From an uncultured Alphaproteobacteria bacterium (lineage in GTDB: Bacteria; Pseudomonadota; Alphaproteobacteria; CALKHQ01), in contig CALKHQ010000196.1 in the NCBI GenBank assembly GCA_937988735.1, positions 1-34,705 on the forward strand: a stretch of DNA of 34,705 bases. The letters run 5' to 3'. Each line of letters opens with the position of its first letter. Position 1 is the stretch's first letter. The position numbers were made by a program, and so were the translations under genes. Of this stretch, positions 25,874 through 33,724 are shown one piece after another. Below the pieces are notes generated by a model, which saw only the letters and a list, made by a program, of their open reading frames with translations, did no database searches and was not told the origin of the DNA.

Positions 25874-25903
25874 CCGGCCGGAGAGGACGCCCTCTCCGGC
25901 CGG
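25874..25903 (+). other. Perfect 13-bp hairpin after E1 beta
   Basis: Arms 25874-25886 and 25891-25903 (CCGGCCGGAGAGG and its reverse complement) enclose an ACGC loop, starting 9 bp after the stop. It has no T run. It probably protects the E1 mRNA 3' end or attenuates transcription into the AcoC gene. Confidence 0.75.
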
Positions 25904-25917
25904 GCACCCTGGGCGCA

Positions 25918-25955
25918 TTGCATCAGCGCCGTGCCGGCGCCCGGCGCTGATGCAA
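25918..25955. other. Perfect 14-bp inverted repeat between E1 beta and AcoC genes
   Basis: TTGCATCAGCGCCG (25918-25931) is repeated in inverse as CGGCGCTGATGCAA (25942-25955) around a 10-nt centre. It follows the previous hairpin by only 14 bp. It could be a second RNA hairpin or a protein-binding palindrome for an internal promoter. Function is unknown. Confidence 0.75.
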
Positions 25956-26071
25956 GCCGCTCAACAACCGATGGCAAGGGCCCGGAGCCTGCGAGGACCC
26001 GCCCCGACTGCCGTGTTATCCCCTGTTGCCGTTTTCGCAGACGGTGGCTGCACAGACCAAGGACGAGGACC

Positions 26072-27190
26072 ATGACAGACGCGATTCAATCGGTGGTGAT
26101 GCCGAAATGGGGTCTTGCCATGCAGGAGGGCACCCTCACCGAATGGCACATCTCCGAGGGGGACACGATCGCGCCCGGCCAGGAAATCTGCGACATCGAG
26201 ACGTCGAAGATCGCCAATGCGCTGGAAGCGACCATTTCCGGCACGGTGAAGCGGCTGGTCGCCAAGCCGGGTGACACCCTGCCCGTTGGCGCGCTGATGG
26301 CGGTCGTGGTCAACGGCGACGTGTCCGACGCCGAGATCGACGCCTTCGTGAAGAAGTTCGAGGACGAGTTCGCCGAGCTGATGGCCAAGGCGGAGGCCTC
26401 GGCACCGAAGGCGCAGAGCGTCGAGATCGACGGCCGCAAGATCAACTACCTGCAGATGGGCCAGGAGGGGCCGGCGATCGTCTTCATCCACGGCTTCGGC
26501 GGCGACCTGAACAACTGGATGTTCAACCAGCCGAACCTGTCGGAGAAGCACCGGACCTACGCACTTGACCTGCCCGGCCACGGCGCCTCGGGCAAGGCGG
26601 TGGGCGACGGCTCCTTCGCCATGCTCAGCGGCACGGTGGTGAAGTTCCTGGACGCCGTCGGCATCGACAAGGCACATCTCGTCGGCCACTCGCTGGGCGG
26701 CGCAATCGCGATCGCCGTGGCCCAGGCCGCGCCTGCCAAGGTGGCGTCCCTCACGCTGATCAGCCCGGCCGGCCTCGGTTCGGAGATCAACATGGACTAC
26801 ATCAACGGCTTCATCGGCGCGCAGCGCCGCAACGACATGAAGCCGGTGCTGTCCATGCTGTTCGCCAACCCGGAGCTGGTGACGCGCGACATGGTCAACG
26901 AGGTGCTCAAGTTCAAGCGCCTCGACGGCGTGGAGGACGCGCTGAAGGCGATCTCCGGCTCGGTATTCGCCGGCGGCAAGCAGGCGAACCTGCTGCGCGA
27001 CGCGCTCGCCGCGGTGAGCGTGCCGGTGCAGATCGTGTGGGGCACCGAGGACCGCATCCTGCCGGTTTCCCACGCCGACGGCCTCGGCGGCAACGTGACC
27101 GTGACCAGGGCGCCCAACGTCGGCCACATGGCGCACATGGAGATCGCCAGCGAGGTCACCAAGCTGATCGAGACGGCTGCGGCCAGCTAG
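26072..27190 (+). CDS. acoC: AcoC-like lipoyl domain / alpha-beta hydrolase fusion
   Basis: This is a 372-residue protein with an N-terminal lipoyl (biotinyl-lipoyl) domain, residues 5-80. Lys46 in DIETSKIANALEA is the lipoylation site. A helical linker (85-112) and an alpha/beta-hydrolase domain (120-372) follow. The hydrolase shows the oxyanion segment HGFGGD, nucleophile Ser207 in GHSLGG, Asp327 (GTEDRILP) and His352 (NVGHMAHME). It lacks the peripheral-subunit-binding and classical E2 acyltransferase domains. This architecture is known for the acetoin dehydrogenase E2 (AcoC/FMP) of Ralstonia and Pseudomonas. The ATG at 26072 follows AGGACGAGG. No E3 (lipoamide dehydrogenase) gene is in the window, so E3 is supplied from elsewhere. 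Confidence 0.9.
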   Translation: MTDAIQSVVMPKWGLAMQEGTLTEWHISEGDTIAPGQEICDIETSKIANALEATISGTVKRLVAKPGDTLPVGALMAVVVNGDVSDAEIDAFVKKFEDEFAELMAKAEASAPKAQSVEIDGRKINYLQMGQEGPAIVFIHGFGGDLNNWMFNQPNLSEKHRTYALDLPGHGASGKAVGDGSFAMLSGTVVKFLDAVGIDKAHLVGHSLGGAIAIAVAQAAPAKVASLTLISPAGLGSEINMDYINGFIGAQRRNDMKPVLSMLFANPELVTRDMVNEVLKFKRLDGVEDALKAISGSVFAGGKQANLLRDALAAVSVPVQIVWGTEDRILPVSHADGLGGNVTVTRAPNVGHMAHMEIASEVTKLIETAAAS

Positions 27191-27203
27191 CTGCCCCTTC
27201 TCC

Positions 27204-27809
27204 TCAGCGTCCCTGCATCATCGCCGCCGCCAGGCCCCGCTTGGCGGCGGCGAGTTCTTCATAGGCCCGGATCATCAGGAACCGGACGCTGTTGACGACC
27301 ATGGCCTCGTCGGCCCGCCGTACCGACGGGTGGATCGGAAGCAGTGCGAAGATCCGCCCGCCGGCCCGCTCGCTGATCTGATAGACCTTCCGCGGCGGGT
27401 TCGCCGCCGCCTCCGCCAGCCGCAGCCGGATCTCCGCCTCCACCGCCGCGGCATCCACTCCCCAGGCCCGAAGCCGCGGCTCGCCCGCCAGCACCCGCGC
27501 CGCGGAGGCCGCCAGCACCGGGACATGCGCGCCGTCCCGGCTGTGCTGCCGCAGCACGAGCTCCGCCACCACCGCCAGGTCCGACAGCGCGGCCGCGAAC
27601 GCCTGCCAGCGCCCGCGCTCGAGTTCGGCGACGAACGCCTCCTCCAGCATCAGCTTGTCCCACATCACGCCGGCCCGTGCCCGGCAGTATTCGTACATCG
27701 CCTTCTGCGAGACGAAGGCCGCGCGCGTGCGCAGGAAATCCTCGAGATCCTCCCGGGTTGCGACCACCGGGCGGGGCGGAAACAGACGGGTGAGAGTCCG
27801 GCGCAGCAT
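27204..27809 (-). CDS. Conserved hypothetical protein, soluble and helical
   Basis: This is a 201-residue, Ala/Arg/Glu-rich, probably all-helical cytosolic protein. Features are an N-terminal RREDLEDFLRTRAAFVSQKAMYEYCRARAG-like stretch (about residues 19-46), WDKLMLEEAFVAELERGRWQAF, and a C-terminal VNSVRFLMIRAYEELAAAKRGL. It has no signal peptide or membrane segment. No family or catalytic motif is recognised. Strand choice rests on codon-position GC and on the unbroken sensible composition; the ribosome site is weak. It converges with AcoC (13-bp gap) and is divergent from the DUF4212 gene, which may reflect shared control. Confidence 0.7.
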   Translation of the reverse strand: MLRRTLTRLFPPRPVVATREDLEDFLRTRAAFVSQKAMYEYCRARAGVMWDKLMLEEAFVAELERGRWQAFAAALSDLAVVAELVLRQHSRDGAHVPVLAASAARVLAGEPRLRAWGVDAAAVEAEIRLRLAEAAANPPRKVYQISERAGGRIFALLPIHPSVRRADEAMVVNSVRFLMIRAYEELAAAKRGLAAAMMQGR

Positions 27810-28023
27810 TCACCAAATCATCTTCGCGCTTGTCGGTCGCGCACAACTATGGGTATTGCTGAAAGAAAAAACGAGCATGAAGACTCGGCCGGGAGGTTTG
27901 TCTGGCGGTCGCACGAACCTTGATCGAAGTGTCCGCGGAAGGCTGCAGCAGCAGCCTCGGCCCTTGTGCGTCCTCCCGCAATGCCGGTCGCCAAGCAGCA
28001 ACATGCGCAGGAGGGTTCACGCC

Positions 28024-28293
28024 ATGGCGGATACAGGGGTTGCGCCGGAGGTAGCCCGGCGACACTGGGAAAAGACCAAGGCCCTGATGTGGGTCATTCT
28101 GCTGATCTGGTTCATCTTCAGCTTCGTCATCCATTTCTTCGTCGGCGCGCTCAACGAGATCGTCGTCTTCGGCTTCCCGCTCGGCTGGTACTTCGCCGCC
28201 CAGGGCTCGCTGATCGTCTTCGTGATCCTCTGCTTCTGGTTCGCCCATCGGCAGAACCGGATCGACGAGGAATGCGGCGTGGCCGAAGACTGA
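28024..28293 (+). CDS. DUF4212 small subunit of a sodium:solute symporter
   Basis: This is an 89-residue membrane protein with two transmembrane helices (about 22-44 and 54-74). The family signature is HWEKTKALMWVILLIWFIFSFVIHFF followed by FGFPLGWYFAAQGSLIVFVILCFWFAHRQN. DUF4212 proteins are encoded next to a VC_2705-type sodium:solute symporter and are assumed to be its small subunit. The ATG at 28024 follows AGGAGGG. The symporter starts 15 bp downstream. Confidence 0.93.
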   Translation: MADTGVAPEVARRHWEKTKALMWVILLIWFIFSFVIHFFVGALNEIVVFGFPLGWYFAAQGSLIVFVILCFWFAHRQNRIDEECGVAED

Positions 28294-28308
28294 GCGGAGG
28301 ATCGCGCG

Positions 28309-30186
28309 ATGGCTATGAAAGGCGACTTCACGCAGAATCTCGGCCGGGTCTACGGCATCTACACGGGCGGTTTCCTCGCCTTCGTCATCCTGCTCGCCGT
28401 CCTCGAGCAGATCGGGCTCCCCGACCGCGTCATCGGCTATCTGTTCGTGTTCTTCACGATCGCCGTCTACGCAGGCATCGGCTACATCTCGCGCACGATG
28501 CAGGTGTCGGAGTACTACGTCGCGGGCCGCAGGGTTCCGGCGTTCTACAACGGCATGGCGACCGCCGCCGACTGGATGTCGGCCGCCTCCTTCATCGCCA
28601 TGGCGGGCGGCATCTACAACGCGGGCTACAGCTACCTCGCCTTCGTCGTCGGCTGGACCGGCGGCTATGTCCTGGTGGCGGTGCTGATCGCCCCCTATCT
28701 GCGCAAGTTCGGTGCCTACACGGTGCCCGACTTCCTCGGCGCCCGCTACGGCGGCAACGTCGCGCGGCTGATCGGCATTGTCGTGCTGTTCTGCTGCTCC
28801 TTCACCTATCTGCTCGGCCAGATCTCCGGCACCGGCGAAATCGCCTCGCGCTTCCTCGGCATGCCGTTCGAGGTCGCGGTCTACGTCGGCCTGCTCGGCA
28901 TCCTGGTGTGCTCGATGCTCGGCGGAATGCGGGCGGTGACCTGGACCCAGGTCGCCCAGTACATCGTGCTGATCGTCGCTTACCTGGTGCCGGTGGTGAT
29001 CCTGTCGGCCCAGCGGACCGGCGTTCCACTGCCGCAGATCATGTACGGCCAGGTGCTGCAGCAGGTTCAGGAGCTGGAGCAGACCAAGCCGGCGCTGGAG
29101 GGCGTGAAGCCGTTCATGCAGACGCCACAGAACTTCACCGAGGCATTCAACTTCTTCGCCCTGGTGGTCTGCCTGATGATCGGCACGGCCTCCCTGCCCC
29201 ACGTGCTGATGCGCTTCTTCACCACGCCCAGCGTGCGTGAGGCGCGGAAGTCCGTGGGCTGGTCGCTGCTGTTCATCTTCCTGCTCTACTTCACCGCGCC
29301 CGCTTACGCCTCCTTCGCCAAGCTGGAGGTGTACCAGAACGTGCTCGGCTCCAGCGTCGCATCGATCGGCGACGTCGAGGCCCTGCTGGCCGGCAACAGC
29401 TGGATCCGGTCGTTCGGCGACCTGGGGCGGGTCAGCATCTGCGGCGCGACGGGCGACGCGCTCAACGGCGTCGCGCTGACCGCGCAGATGATCTTCGACG
29501 CCTGCCAGGCGGCGGGGGTGAACGAGCTCAACCACACCGCCTTCGCCATCCAGACCGACGTGGTGGTGATCGCCACCCCGGAGATTGCGGGCCTGCCCTA
29601 CGTGATCGCCGGCCTGGTGGCGGCGGGCGGCCTGGCCGCGGCGCTGTCCACGGCCGACGGCCTGCTCCTCGCGATCGCCAACGCGCTCAGCCACGACATC
29701 TACTACCGGATGATCGACCCGCACGCGACCACCCGCCGCCGGCTGGTCGTCGCCCGGGTGCTGCTCATCGTCGTGGCCGTGCTGGGGGCGACCGCCGTGG
29801 CGTTCCTCTCGCTGGGGAACATCCTGGCGCTGGTGTCCTACGCCTTCAGTCTTGCCGCCGCCGGCCTGTTCCCGGCGCTGGTGATGGGCGTGTGGTGGAG
29901 GCGGACCACCGCGGCGGGGGCGATCTGGGGCATGATATCGGGCTTCGCCGTCACCGTCGCCTACCTGGTCTACACCCACCCGGGCATCGGCTTCGGCGCT
30001 GAGCCGATCTTCGGCATCTCCAACATCTCCTGCGGCATCTTCGGGCTGCCCGTCGGCTTCCTGGTCACCTGGCTGGTGAGCCTGGCGACGCCGGCTCCGT
30101 CGCAGGAGATGCAGGACTTCATCCAGGCGCTGCGCATTCCGCGCGGCGAGGCGCTGATGGACAGGGGCGCCGAAGCCGCCCACTGA
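28309..30186 (+). CDS. Sodium:solute symporter (SSF, VC_2705/ActP-like)
   Basis: This is a 625-residue secondary transporter of the SSS family with about 13 transmembrane helices. Core motifs are SEYYVAGRRVPAFYNGMATAADWMSAASFI in the first unwound helix region (about residues 64-93), GTASLPHVLMRFFT, and LAAALSTADGLLLAIANALSHD with the Na2-site serines. The pairing with DUF4212 puts it in the subfamily that includes acetate/short-chain monocarboxylate permeases. Uptake of acetate, pyruvate or a similar acid with Na+ is therefore plausible but not shown. The ATG at 28309 follows GCGGAGGA. A strong terminator follows the stop. Confidence 0.94.
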   Translation: MAMKGDFTQNLGRVYGIYTGGFLAFVILLAVLEQIGLPDRVIGYLFVFFTIAVYAGIGYISRTMQVSEYYVAGRRVPAFYNGMATAADWMSAASFIAMAGGIYNAGYSYLAFVVGWTGGYVLVAVLIAPYLRKFGAYTVPDFLGARYGGNVARLIGIVVLFCCSFTYLLGQISGTGEIASRFLGMPFEVAVYVGLLGILVCSMLGGMRAVTWTQVAQYIVLIVAYLVPVVILSAQRTGVPLPQIMYGQVLQQVQELEQTKPALEGVKPFMQTPQNFTEAFNFFALVVCLMIGTASLPHVLMRFFTTPSVREARKSVGWSLLFIFLLYFTAPAYASFAKLEVYQNVLGSSVASIGDVEALLAGNSWIRSFGDLGRVSICGATGDALNGVALTAQMIFDACQAAGVNELNHTAFAIQTDVVVIATPEIAGLPYVIAGLVAAGGLAAALSTADGLLLAIANALSHDIYYRMIDPHATTRRRLVVARVLLIVVAVLGATAVAFLSLGNILALVSYAFSLAAAGLFPALVMGVWWRRTTAAGAIWGMISGFAVTVAYLVYTHPGIGFGAEPIFGISNISCGIFGLPVGFLVTWLVSLATPAPSQEMQDFIQALRIPRGEALMDRGAEAAH

Positions 30187-30207
30187 CCCCGGACTCGACC
30201 ACCCCCC

Positions 30208-30240
30208 GGAGGGGCGCCCCGCGGGCGCCCCTCCCCTCTT
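30208..30240 (+). terminator. Terminator after the symporter gene
   Basis: A perfect 12-bp stem (GGAGGGGCGCCC 30208-30219 and GGGCGCCCCTCC 30223-30234) with a 3-nt loop is followed by CCTCTTT. It separates the symporter operon from the small membrane-protein genes. Confidence 0.8.
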
Positions 30241-30298
30241 TCCGGACCCACCCGACTACATGAAGACGAGCCGGCGCTTCCCCTGCGGGAGGTACGCG

Positions 30299-30326
30299 CG
30301 TCGGCGGGCGACAGCCGCCGCCGACG
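30299..30326. other. 9-bp inverted repeat in the leader of the small membrane-protein genes
   Basis: CGTCGGCGG (30299-30307) pairs with CCGCCGACG (30318-30326) around a 10-nt loop, 53 bp before the ATG at 30379. It may be a leader hairpin or operator. No T run is present. Function is unknown. Confidence 0.4.
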
Positions 30327-30378
30327 GCCTCTAGGATGCGGCAGGAACGCGCGGGCGATTCGGCAGATCACGGCAGCC

Positions 30379-30717
30379 ATGGACACCAGCTTCTGGGACT
30401 ACTGGTACTTCCACGTGCCGAACTACGTGCTGGCGGCGCTCGTCTACAGCCTGCTCGCGCGGGCGCTGCTCGGGCTGTTCGTGCCGCCCGCGTGGGACAA
30501 CTACATCTGGAAGGCGTTCCAGCGGCTGACGAACCCCGTGCTCGCCGTCGTCGCATTCGTGACGCCGCGCGCGGTGCCGCCGCTGCCGCTGCTCGTCTTC
30601 GCCGTCCTCTGGCTGATGCTGCTGCGGGCCGCCCTGTACCTCGCGATGGACTCGCTCGGACTCGCCCCCGGCATCGAGGCGCCCGCCGACCCGTCCGTGC
30701 TCGACCGGTTGCAGTGA
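30379..30717 (+). CDS. Small membrane protein, possibly YggT-like
   Basis: This is a 112-residue protein with hydrophobic segments at about 13-36 and 66-90 and a weaker one around 53-62. The segment RLTNPVLAVVAFVTPRAVPPLPLLVFAVLWLMLLR resembles the YggT pattern of 'P-l-l-x-x-x-P-x-x-P' followed by a helix, but the match is partial. It starts MDTSFWDYWYFHVPNYVLAALVY. The ribosome site before the ATG at 30379 is weak. It is 4 bp upstream of the next small membrane gene, so the two form one unit. The function is unknown. Confidence 0.7.
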   Translation: MDTSFWDYWYFHVPNYVLAALVYSLLARALLGLFVPPAWDNYIWKAFQRLTNPVLAVVAFVTPRAVPPLPLLVFAVLWLMLLRAALYLAMDSLGLAPGIEAPADPSVLDRLQ

Positions 30718-30721
30718 CGCC

Positions 30722-31036
30722 ATGGACCGCGACTTCATCATCTTCCTGCTGGTCGGCATCAGCATCGTCAACGGCATCTTCTCGCCGGCCGTCTTTCACA
30801 TCTGGGCCTGGTCGCCCGCGTGGTACCCCTCCTTCCTGCCGTTCACGATGGAGATCTCCTTCTATCTCGCGTCCATCATCTGCGCGACGCTGACCCTGAT
30901 GGCGAGCGGCGTGGTGGCGGCCCTGTTCGAGCGCGTGACCCGGCGCAAGACGACCGACGAGGCGAGCCTTTGGGTCTGGTTCGGCGCGGCCGCCGTGCTC
31001 ACCCTGCCCGCGACCGCCAATTTCGCCGGCATCTGA
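30722..31036 (+). CDS. Small membrane protein, hypothetical
   Basis: This is a 104-residue protein with three hydrophobic segments (about 5-25, 44-66, 83-100). An aromatic-rich loop (FHIWAWSPAWYPSF) lies between the first two, and an Arg/Lys stretch (ERVTRRKTTDE) after the second. The stop of the preceding gene lies 4 bp upstream, so translation is likely coupled. I do not recognise the family. Confidence 0.7.
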   Translation: MDRDFIIFLLVGISIVNGIFSPAVFHIWAWSPAWYPSFLPFTMEISFYLASIICATLTLMASGVVAALFERVTRRKTTDEASLWVWFGAAAVLTLPATANFAGI

Positions 31037-31111
31037 GGGCCGTTCTAACGCGACCTTGATTCGTCCGCGGCGCCGTTTCGCGTCATGCTGTCCGGCGGAA
31101 GGGGTGCGATC

Positions 31112-31477
31112 ATGAATCCGCTCCAGCATCTCGCCTTCGTCAGCGTGGGACGGGCGTGCGCCTTCGGCGGGCTCGCCATCATGACCGTGATGGTGGCCCT
31201 GTCCTACGATCCCCTGCTGTGCGCGCGGGCCGGGGCGCTGCTGGTCAGCCTGATGTTCTTCATCCTGCGCTGGCGGGCGCTTCGCGCCGACCGCATCGAC
31301 CACCGCCACAGCGAGGTGTGGGCGCTGCTGGACGCCTCCCAGCGCCCGCCGAAGGAGCTCGCCGCGCGGCTGGTCCGCACCGCCTACCGCGAGGCGCTGC
31401 TGCGCTTCGCGAGCTACTCGCTCGCCATCGCCGCCGCATTCTGGGTCATTGTCTTCGCCGTCCGGCTCTGGGCATAG
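31112..31477 (+). CDS. Small membrane protein with cytoplasmic helical loop, hypothetical
   Basis: This is a 121-residue protein. Two hydrophobic segments near the N-terminus (about 14-50) are followed by a charged segment (RWRALRADRIDHRHSEVW, then REALLRF) and a last helix near 97-118. The ATG at 31112 has GGAAGGGG 8 bp upstream; an ATG 27 bp earlier has no such site and is rejected. It follows the two previous small membrane genes by 75 bp and precedes the RraA-family gene by 37 bp. The family is not recognised. Confidence 0.7.
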   Translation: MNPLQHLAFVSVGRACAFGGLAIMTVMVALSYDPLLCARAGALLVSLMFFILRWRALRADRIDHRHSEVWALLDASQRPPKELAARLVRTAYREALLRFASYSLAIAAAFWVIVFAVRLWA

Positions 31478-31514
31478 TGACAGCCCCTCCAGTCCGGATC
31501 ATCGAAGAGCCAAC

Positions 31515-32222
31515 ATGAGCGAACCGACAATCGACCCGGCCCGCCTGGCGGCGCTGGCCGCCTACGACACGCCCACCATCTGCAATGCGCTGGAGGTCGT
31601 GCGGCCCGAGCGGCGCGGCTACGGCTTCACCACGCGCACGCTGATCGCGCCCTTCCCCGACATGAAGCCGATGGTCGGCTTCGCCCGCACCGCCACCATC
31701 CGCGCGTCGCGGCCGCCCGCGGAGCCGCCGGCGGAGGTCCGTCGCCACCGCATGGCATACTACCGCTATGTCGGCGAGGGCGCGGTGCCGAAGATCTCGC
31801 TGATCCAGGACCTGGACGACACCCCCGGCCTCGGCTCGTTCTGGGGCGAGGTCAACTCCGCCATCCACAAGGCCTGCGGCTGCCTCGGCGTCGTCACCAA
31901 CGGCGCCATCCGCGACCTCGATGCGATCGCGCCGGGCTTCGGCATGCTGGCGGGAACGGTCGTCCCCTCGCACATCTGGGTGCATGTGGTGGATTTCGGC
32001 GGCGAGGTGAACATTGCCGGAATGGTCGCCCGCCACAACGACCTGATCCATGCGGACCGCCACGGCGCGGTGGTGGTGCCGCACGACGCGGTGGAGGACG
32101 TGCTGAAGGCGGCCGACCTCGTCACCCGCAAGGAGGCGCCGATCCTCGCCTGCGCTCGAGGAGCGGACTTCAGCCTCGATGCGCTCGAGGCAGCCTTCGG
32201 CCAGTCAGACGACGTCCACTGA
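31515..32222 (+). CDS. RraA-family protein (4-hydroxy-4-methyl-2-oxoglutarate aldolase-like)
   Basis: This is a 235-residue protein of the RraA/HMG-CHA aldolase fold. Early DTPTICNALE matches the 'DTaTVcDAL' N-terminal motif. The active-site block FWGEVNSAIHKACGCLGVVTNGAIRDLDAI (about residues 109-138) contains the conserved Glu112 and the Arg133-Asp134 pair that bind pyruvyl and metal in the aldolases. Members are either divalent-metal aldolases that split 4-hydroxy-2-oxo acids or, in enterobacteria, RNase E inhibitors; environmental paralogues are usually the former. The ATG at 31515 follows GAAGAG. It converges with the deoxyribosyltransferase gene, leaving only 3 bp. Confidence 0.88.
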   Translation: MSEPTIDPARLAALAAYDTPTICNALEVVRPERRGYGFTTRTLIAPFPDMKPMVGFARTATIRASRPPAEPPAEVRRHRMAYYRYVGEGAVPKISLIQDLDDTPGLGSFWGEVNSAIHKACGCLGVVTNGAIRDLDAIAPGFGMLAGTVVPSHIWVHVVDFGGEVNIAGMVARHNDLIHADRHGAVVVPHDAVEDVLKAADLVTRKEAPILACARGADFSLDALEAAFGQSDDVH

Positions 32223-32225
32223 GCG

Positions 32226-32804
32226 TCAGCCGAGCAGCTCCCGCGCGCACAGCACCGCCCGCTCGAATGCTGCGAGCGCGGTGAAGCGCGCGGAGCCGGC
32301 GACGTCCTCCACCGCGATCTCGCCGCCCGAGGCGACGACCGCGCCGTGCATCATCAGGTTGTCCACCATGGCGAAGTCCTCGATCAGCATGCCATCGGGG
32401 TCGGCGTCACCATGGGGGTGGCCGCCGGCGCCGCGGGCGATGCCGAGGAAGGCGCGGGTCCGTTCCGCGAAAAGCCGCCCGTCGTTTGTATAGCCCAGCA
32501 CCGGCTTCCCCAGCGCGCGCATGAAGCCCATCTCGAACGCCGTGCCCGCATCCATGCCTGGTCCGCGGAACGGCGTCATGTTGGCGATGATCAGGTCGCA
32601 GCCGCGCATCAGCTCCTCGTTGGCGCGGTAGATCCGCTGCCCGGCCTGGAGCGGCTCCAGGCCGGAAAGGTCGAGCTCCTTGTCGAGCGGAAAGACGCCG
32701 GCGAAGCCGTGGGCGGCGCAGATCCGCTTCTTCGCTTCCGCCATCGCCATCGGGTCCGGCAGGAACACGTCCGGTCCCGCCAGGTAGATGCGCTCGCCTG
32801 CCAC
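32226..32804 (-). CDS. Nucleoside 2-deoxyribosyltransferase
   Basis: This is a 192-residue enzyme of the nucleoside deoxyribosyltransferase family, which transfers or hydrolyses 2'-deoxyribose from (modified) nucleosides in salvage or nucleotide clean-up. Motifs are RIYLAGPDVFLPDP (5-18), CDLIIANMTPFRGPGMDAGTAFEMG (69-93, given in two overlapping parts: the strand 'DLIIANMTPFRG' and 'DAGTAFEMG'), and KPVLGYTND. Glu91 is the expected nucleophile. The start is the GTG at 32804 with AGGAAGG upstream; a further GTG at 32855 would add an Arg-rich, non-conserved leader. It is divergent from livG. Confidence 0.88.
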   Translation of the reverse strand: MAGERIYLAGPDVFLPDPMAMAEAKKRICAAHGFAGVFPLDKELDLSGLEPLQAGQRIYRANEELMRGCDLIIANMTPFRGPGMDAGTAFEMGFMRALGKPVLGYTNDGRLFAERTRAFLGIARGAGGHPHGDADPDGMLIEDFAMVDNLMMHGAVVASGGEIAVEDVAGSARFTALAAFERAVLCARELLG

Positions 32805-32959
32805 TGCAGCCCTTCCTGCCCGGAATCGCCGACCAATCGCCGCGCACCGGTGCACGCGCCAGCCCCGCCCGGGGCGACTTCCGCTTGATTATGCCGGGGC
32901 GCTCGCGCACCCTGACAGGTAGAAAATCCGAACACAAGCGGGGGAGGCGCAAACCAGCC
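32805..32959. promoter_or_regulatory. Divergent spacer before livG
   Basis: This 155-bp gap between the deoxyribosyltransferase and livG starts must contain promoters for both. A GCACCGGTGC palindrome lies at 32844-32853, and an AT-richer stretch near 32923-32935 (AGAAAATCCGAAC) precedes the livG ribosome site (GGGGGAGG). I could not fix promoter hexamers with confidence. Confidence 0.3.
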
Positions 32960-33724
32960 ATGCCGGTGCTGGAGGTGCAGGGGCTCAGCCGACGCTTCGG
33001 CGGCCTCATGGCAGTATCCGACGTGAGCTTCGCCGTGGAGGAAGGCACCATCCACGGGCTGATCGGCCCCAATGGTGCCGGCAAGACCACCACCTTCAAC
33101 CTGATCTCGGGCTACTACCGGCCCACGTCCGGGCGGATCATCTACCGCGGCGAGGACATCGGCGGCATGAGCACCGCCCAGATCGCCCGCCGCGGGCTGG
33201 TCCGCACCTTCCAGCACACGACCCTGTTCCGCGAGATGACGGTGCTGGAGAACGTGCTGGTCGGCCGCCACCTCCACGCCCGCGCCTCCTTCCTCAGCCA
33301 GCTCTTCGGATTCAACGTCGCCGTGGAGCGCGACGCACGGGCCGCGGCCGAGGGGCTGCTGGAGTTCGTCGGCCTCGCGTCGCGCGCTGGCGACCTCGCC
33401 GGCAGCCTCAGCCACGGCATGCAGCGCGCGCTGGGCATCGCGGTGGCGCTGGCGGCCGAGCCCCAGGTGCTGCTGCTCGACGAGCCCTTCACCGGCATGA
33501 ACCCGGAAGAGACCCAGACGATGATGACGCTGATGCGCAAGGTGCGCGACCGCGGCGTCACCATGCTGCTGGTCGAACACGACATGACCGCGGTGATGGG
33601 CCTGTGCAACCGGATCACGGTGCTGAGTTTCGGCCGCCTGCTGGCCGAGGGCGACCCGGCTGCCATCCGCAGCAACCCGGCGGTGATCGAAGCCTATCTG
33701 GGGGCCAGCCTCGATGCTGCTTGA
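32960..33724 (+). CDS. livG: Branched-chain amino-acid-type ABC transporter ATPase LivG
   Basis: This is a 254-residue ATPase of the HAAT (hydrophobic amino acid) family. Walker A GPNGAGKTTTFNLISGYYRP, Walker B LLLDEPFTGMNPEE, H-loop LLVEHDM and the C-terminal RSNPAVIEAYLG tail are diagnostic. The signature loop reads LSHGMQRALGIAVAL, differing from the commoner LPYGQQRRLEIARAL. The ATG at 32960 follows GGGGGAGGC. It overlaps livF by 11 bp. No permease (LivH/M) or binding-protein gene precedes it; they may lie beyond the right edge. The substrate could be amino acids, amides or aromatic acids. Confidence 0.93.
   Translation: MPVLEVQGLSRRFGGLMAVSDVSFAVEEGTIHGLIGPNGAGKTTTFNLISGYYRPTSGRIIYRGEDIGGMSTAQIARRGLVRTFQHTTLFREMTVLENVLVGRHLHARASFLSQLFGFNVAVERDARAAAEGLLEFVGLASRAGDLAGSLSHGMQRALGIAVALAAEPQVLLLDEPFTGMNPEETQTMMTLMRKVRDRGVTMLLVEHDMTAVMGLCNRITVLSFGRLLAEGDPAAIRSNPAVIEAYLGASLDAA

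Noticed and set aside
23854..27190. Pyruvate dehydrogenase complex
   Set aside because: The third gene lacks the E2 acyltransferase and subunit-binding domains and carries an alpha/beta hydrolase instead, as in acetoin dehydrogenase. A 2-oxoacid substrate is still not fully excluded.
27847..30183. Long open frame antisense to the symporter genes
   Set aside because: The composition (His/Arg/Asp/Gln-rich) and lack of motifs mark it as a shadow of the DUF4212 and symporter genes.
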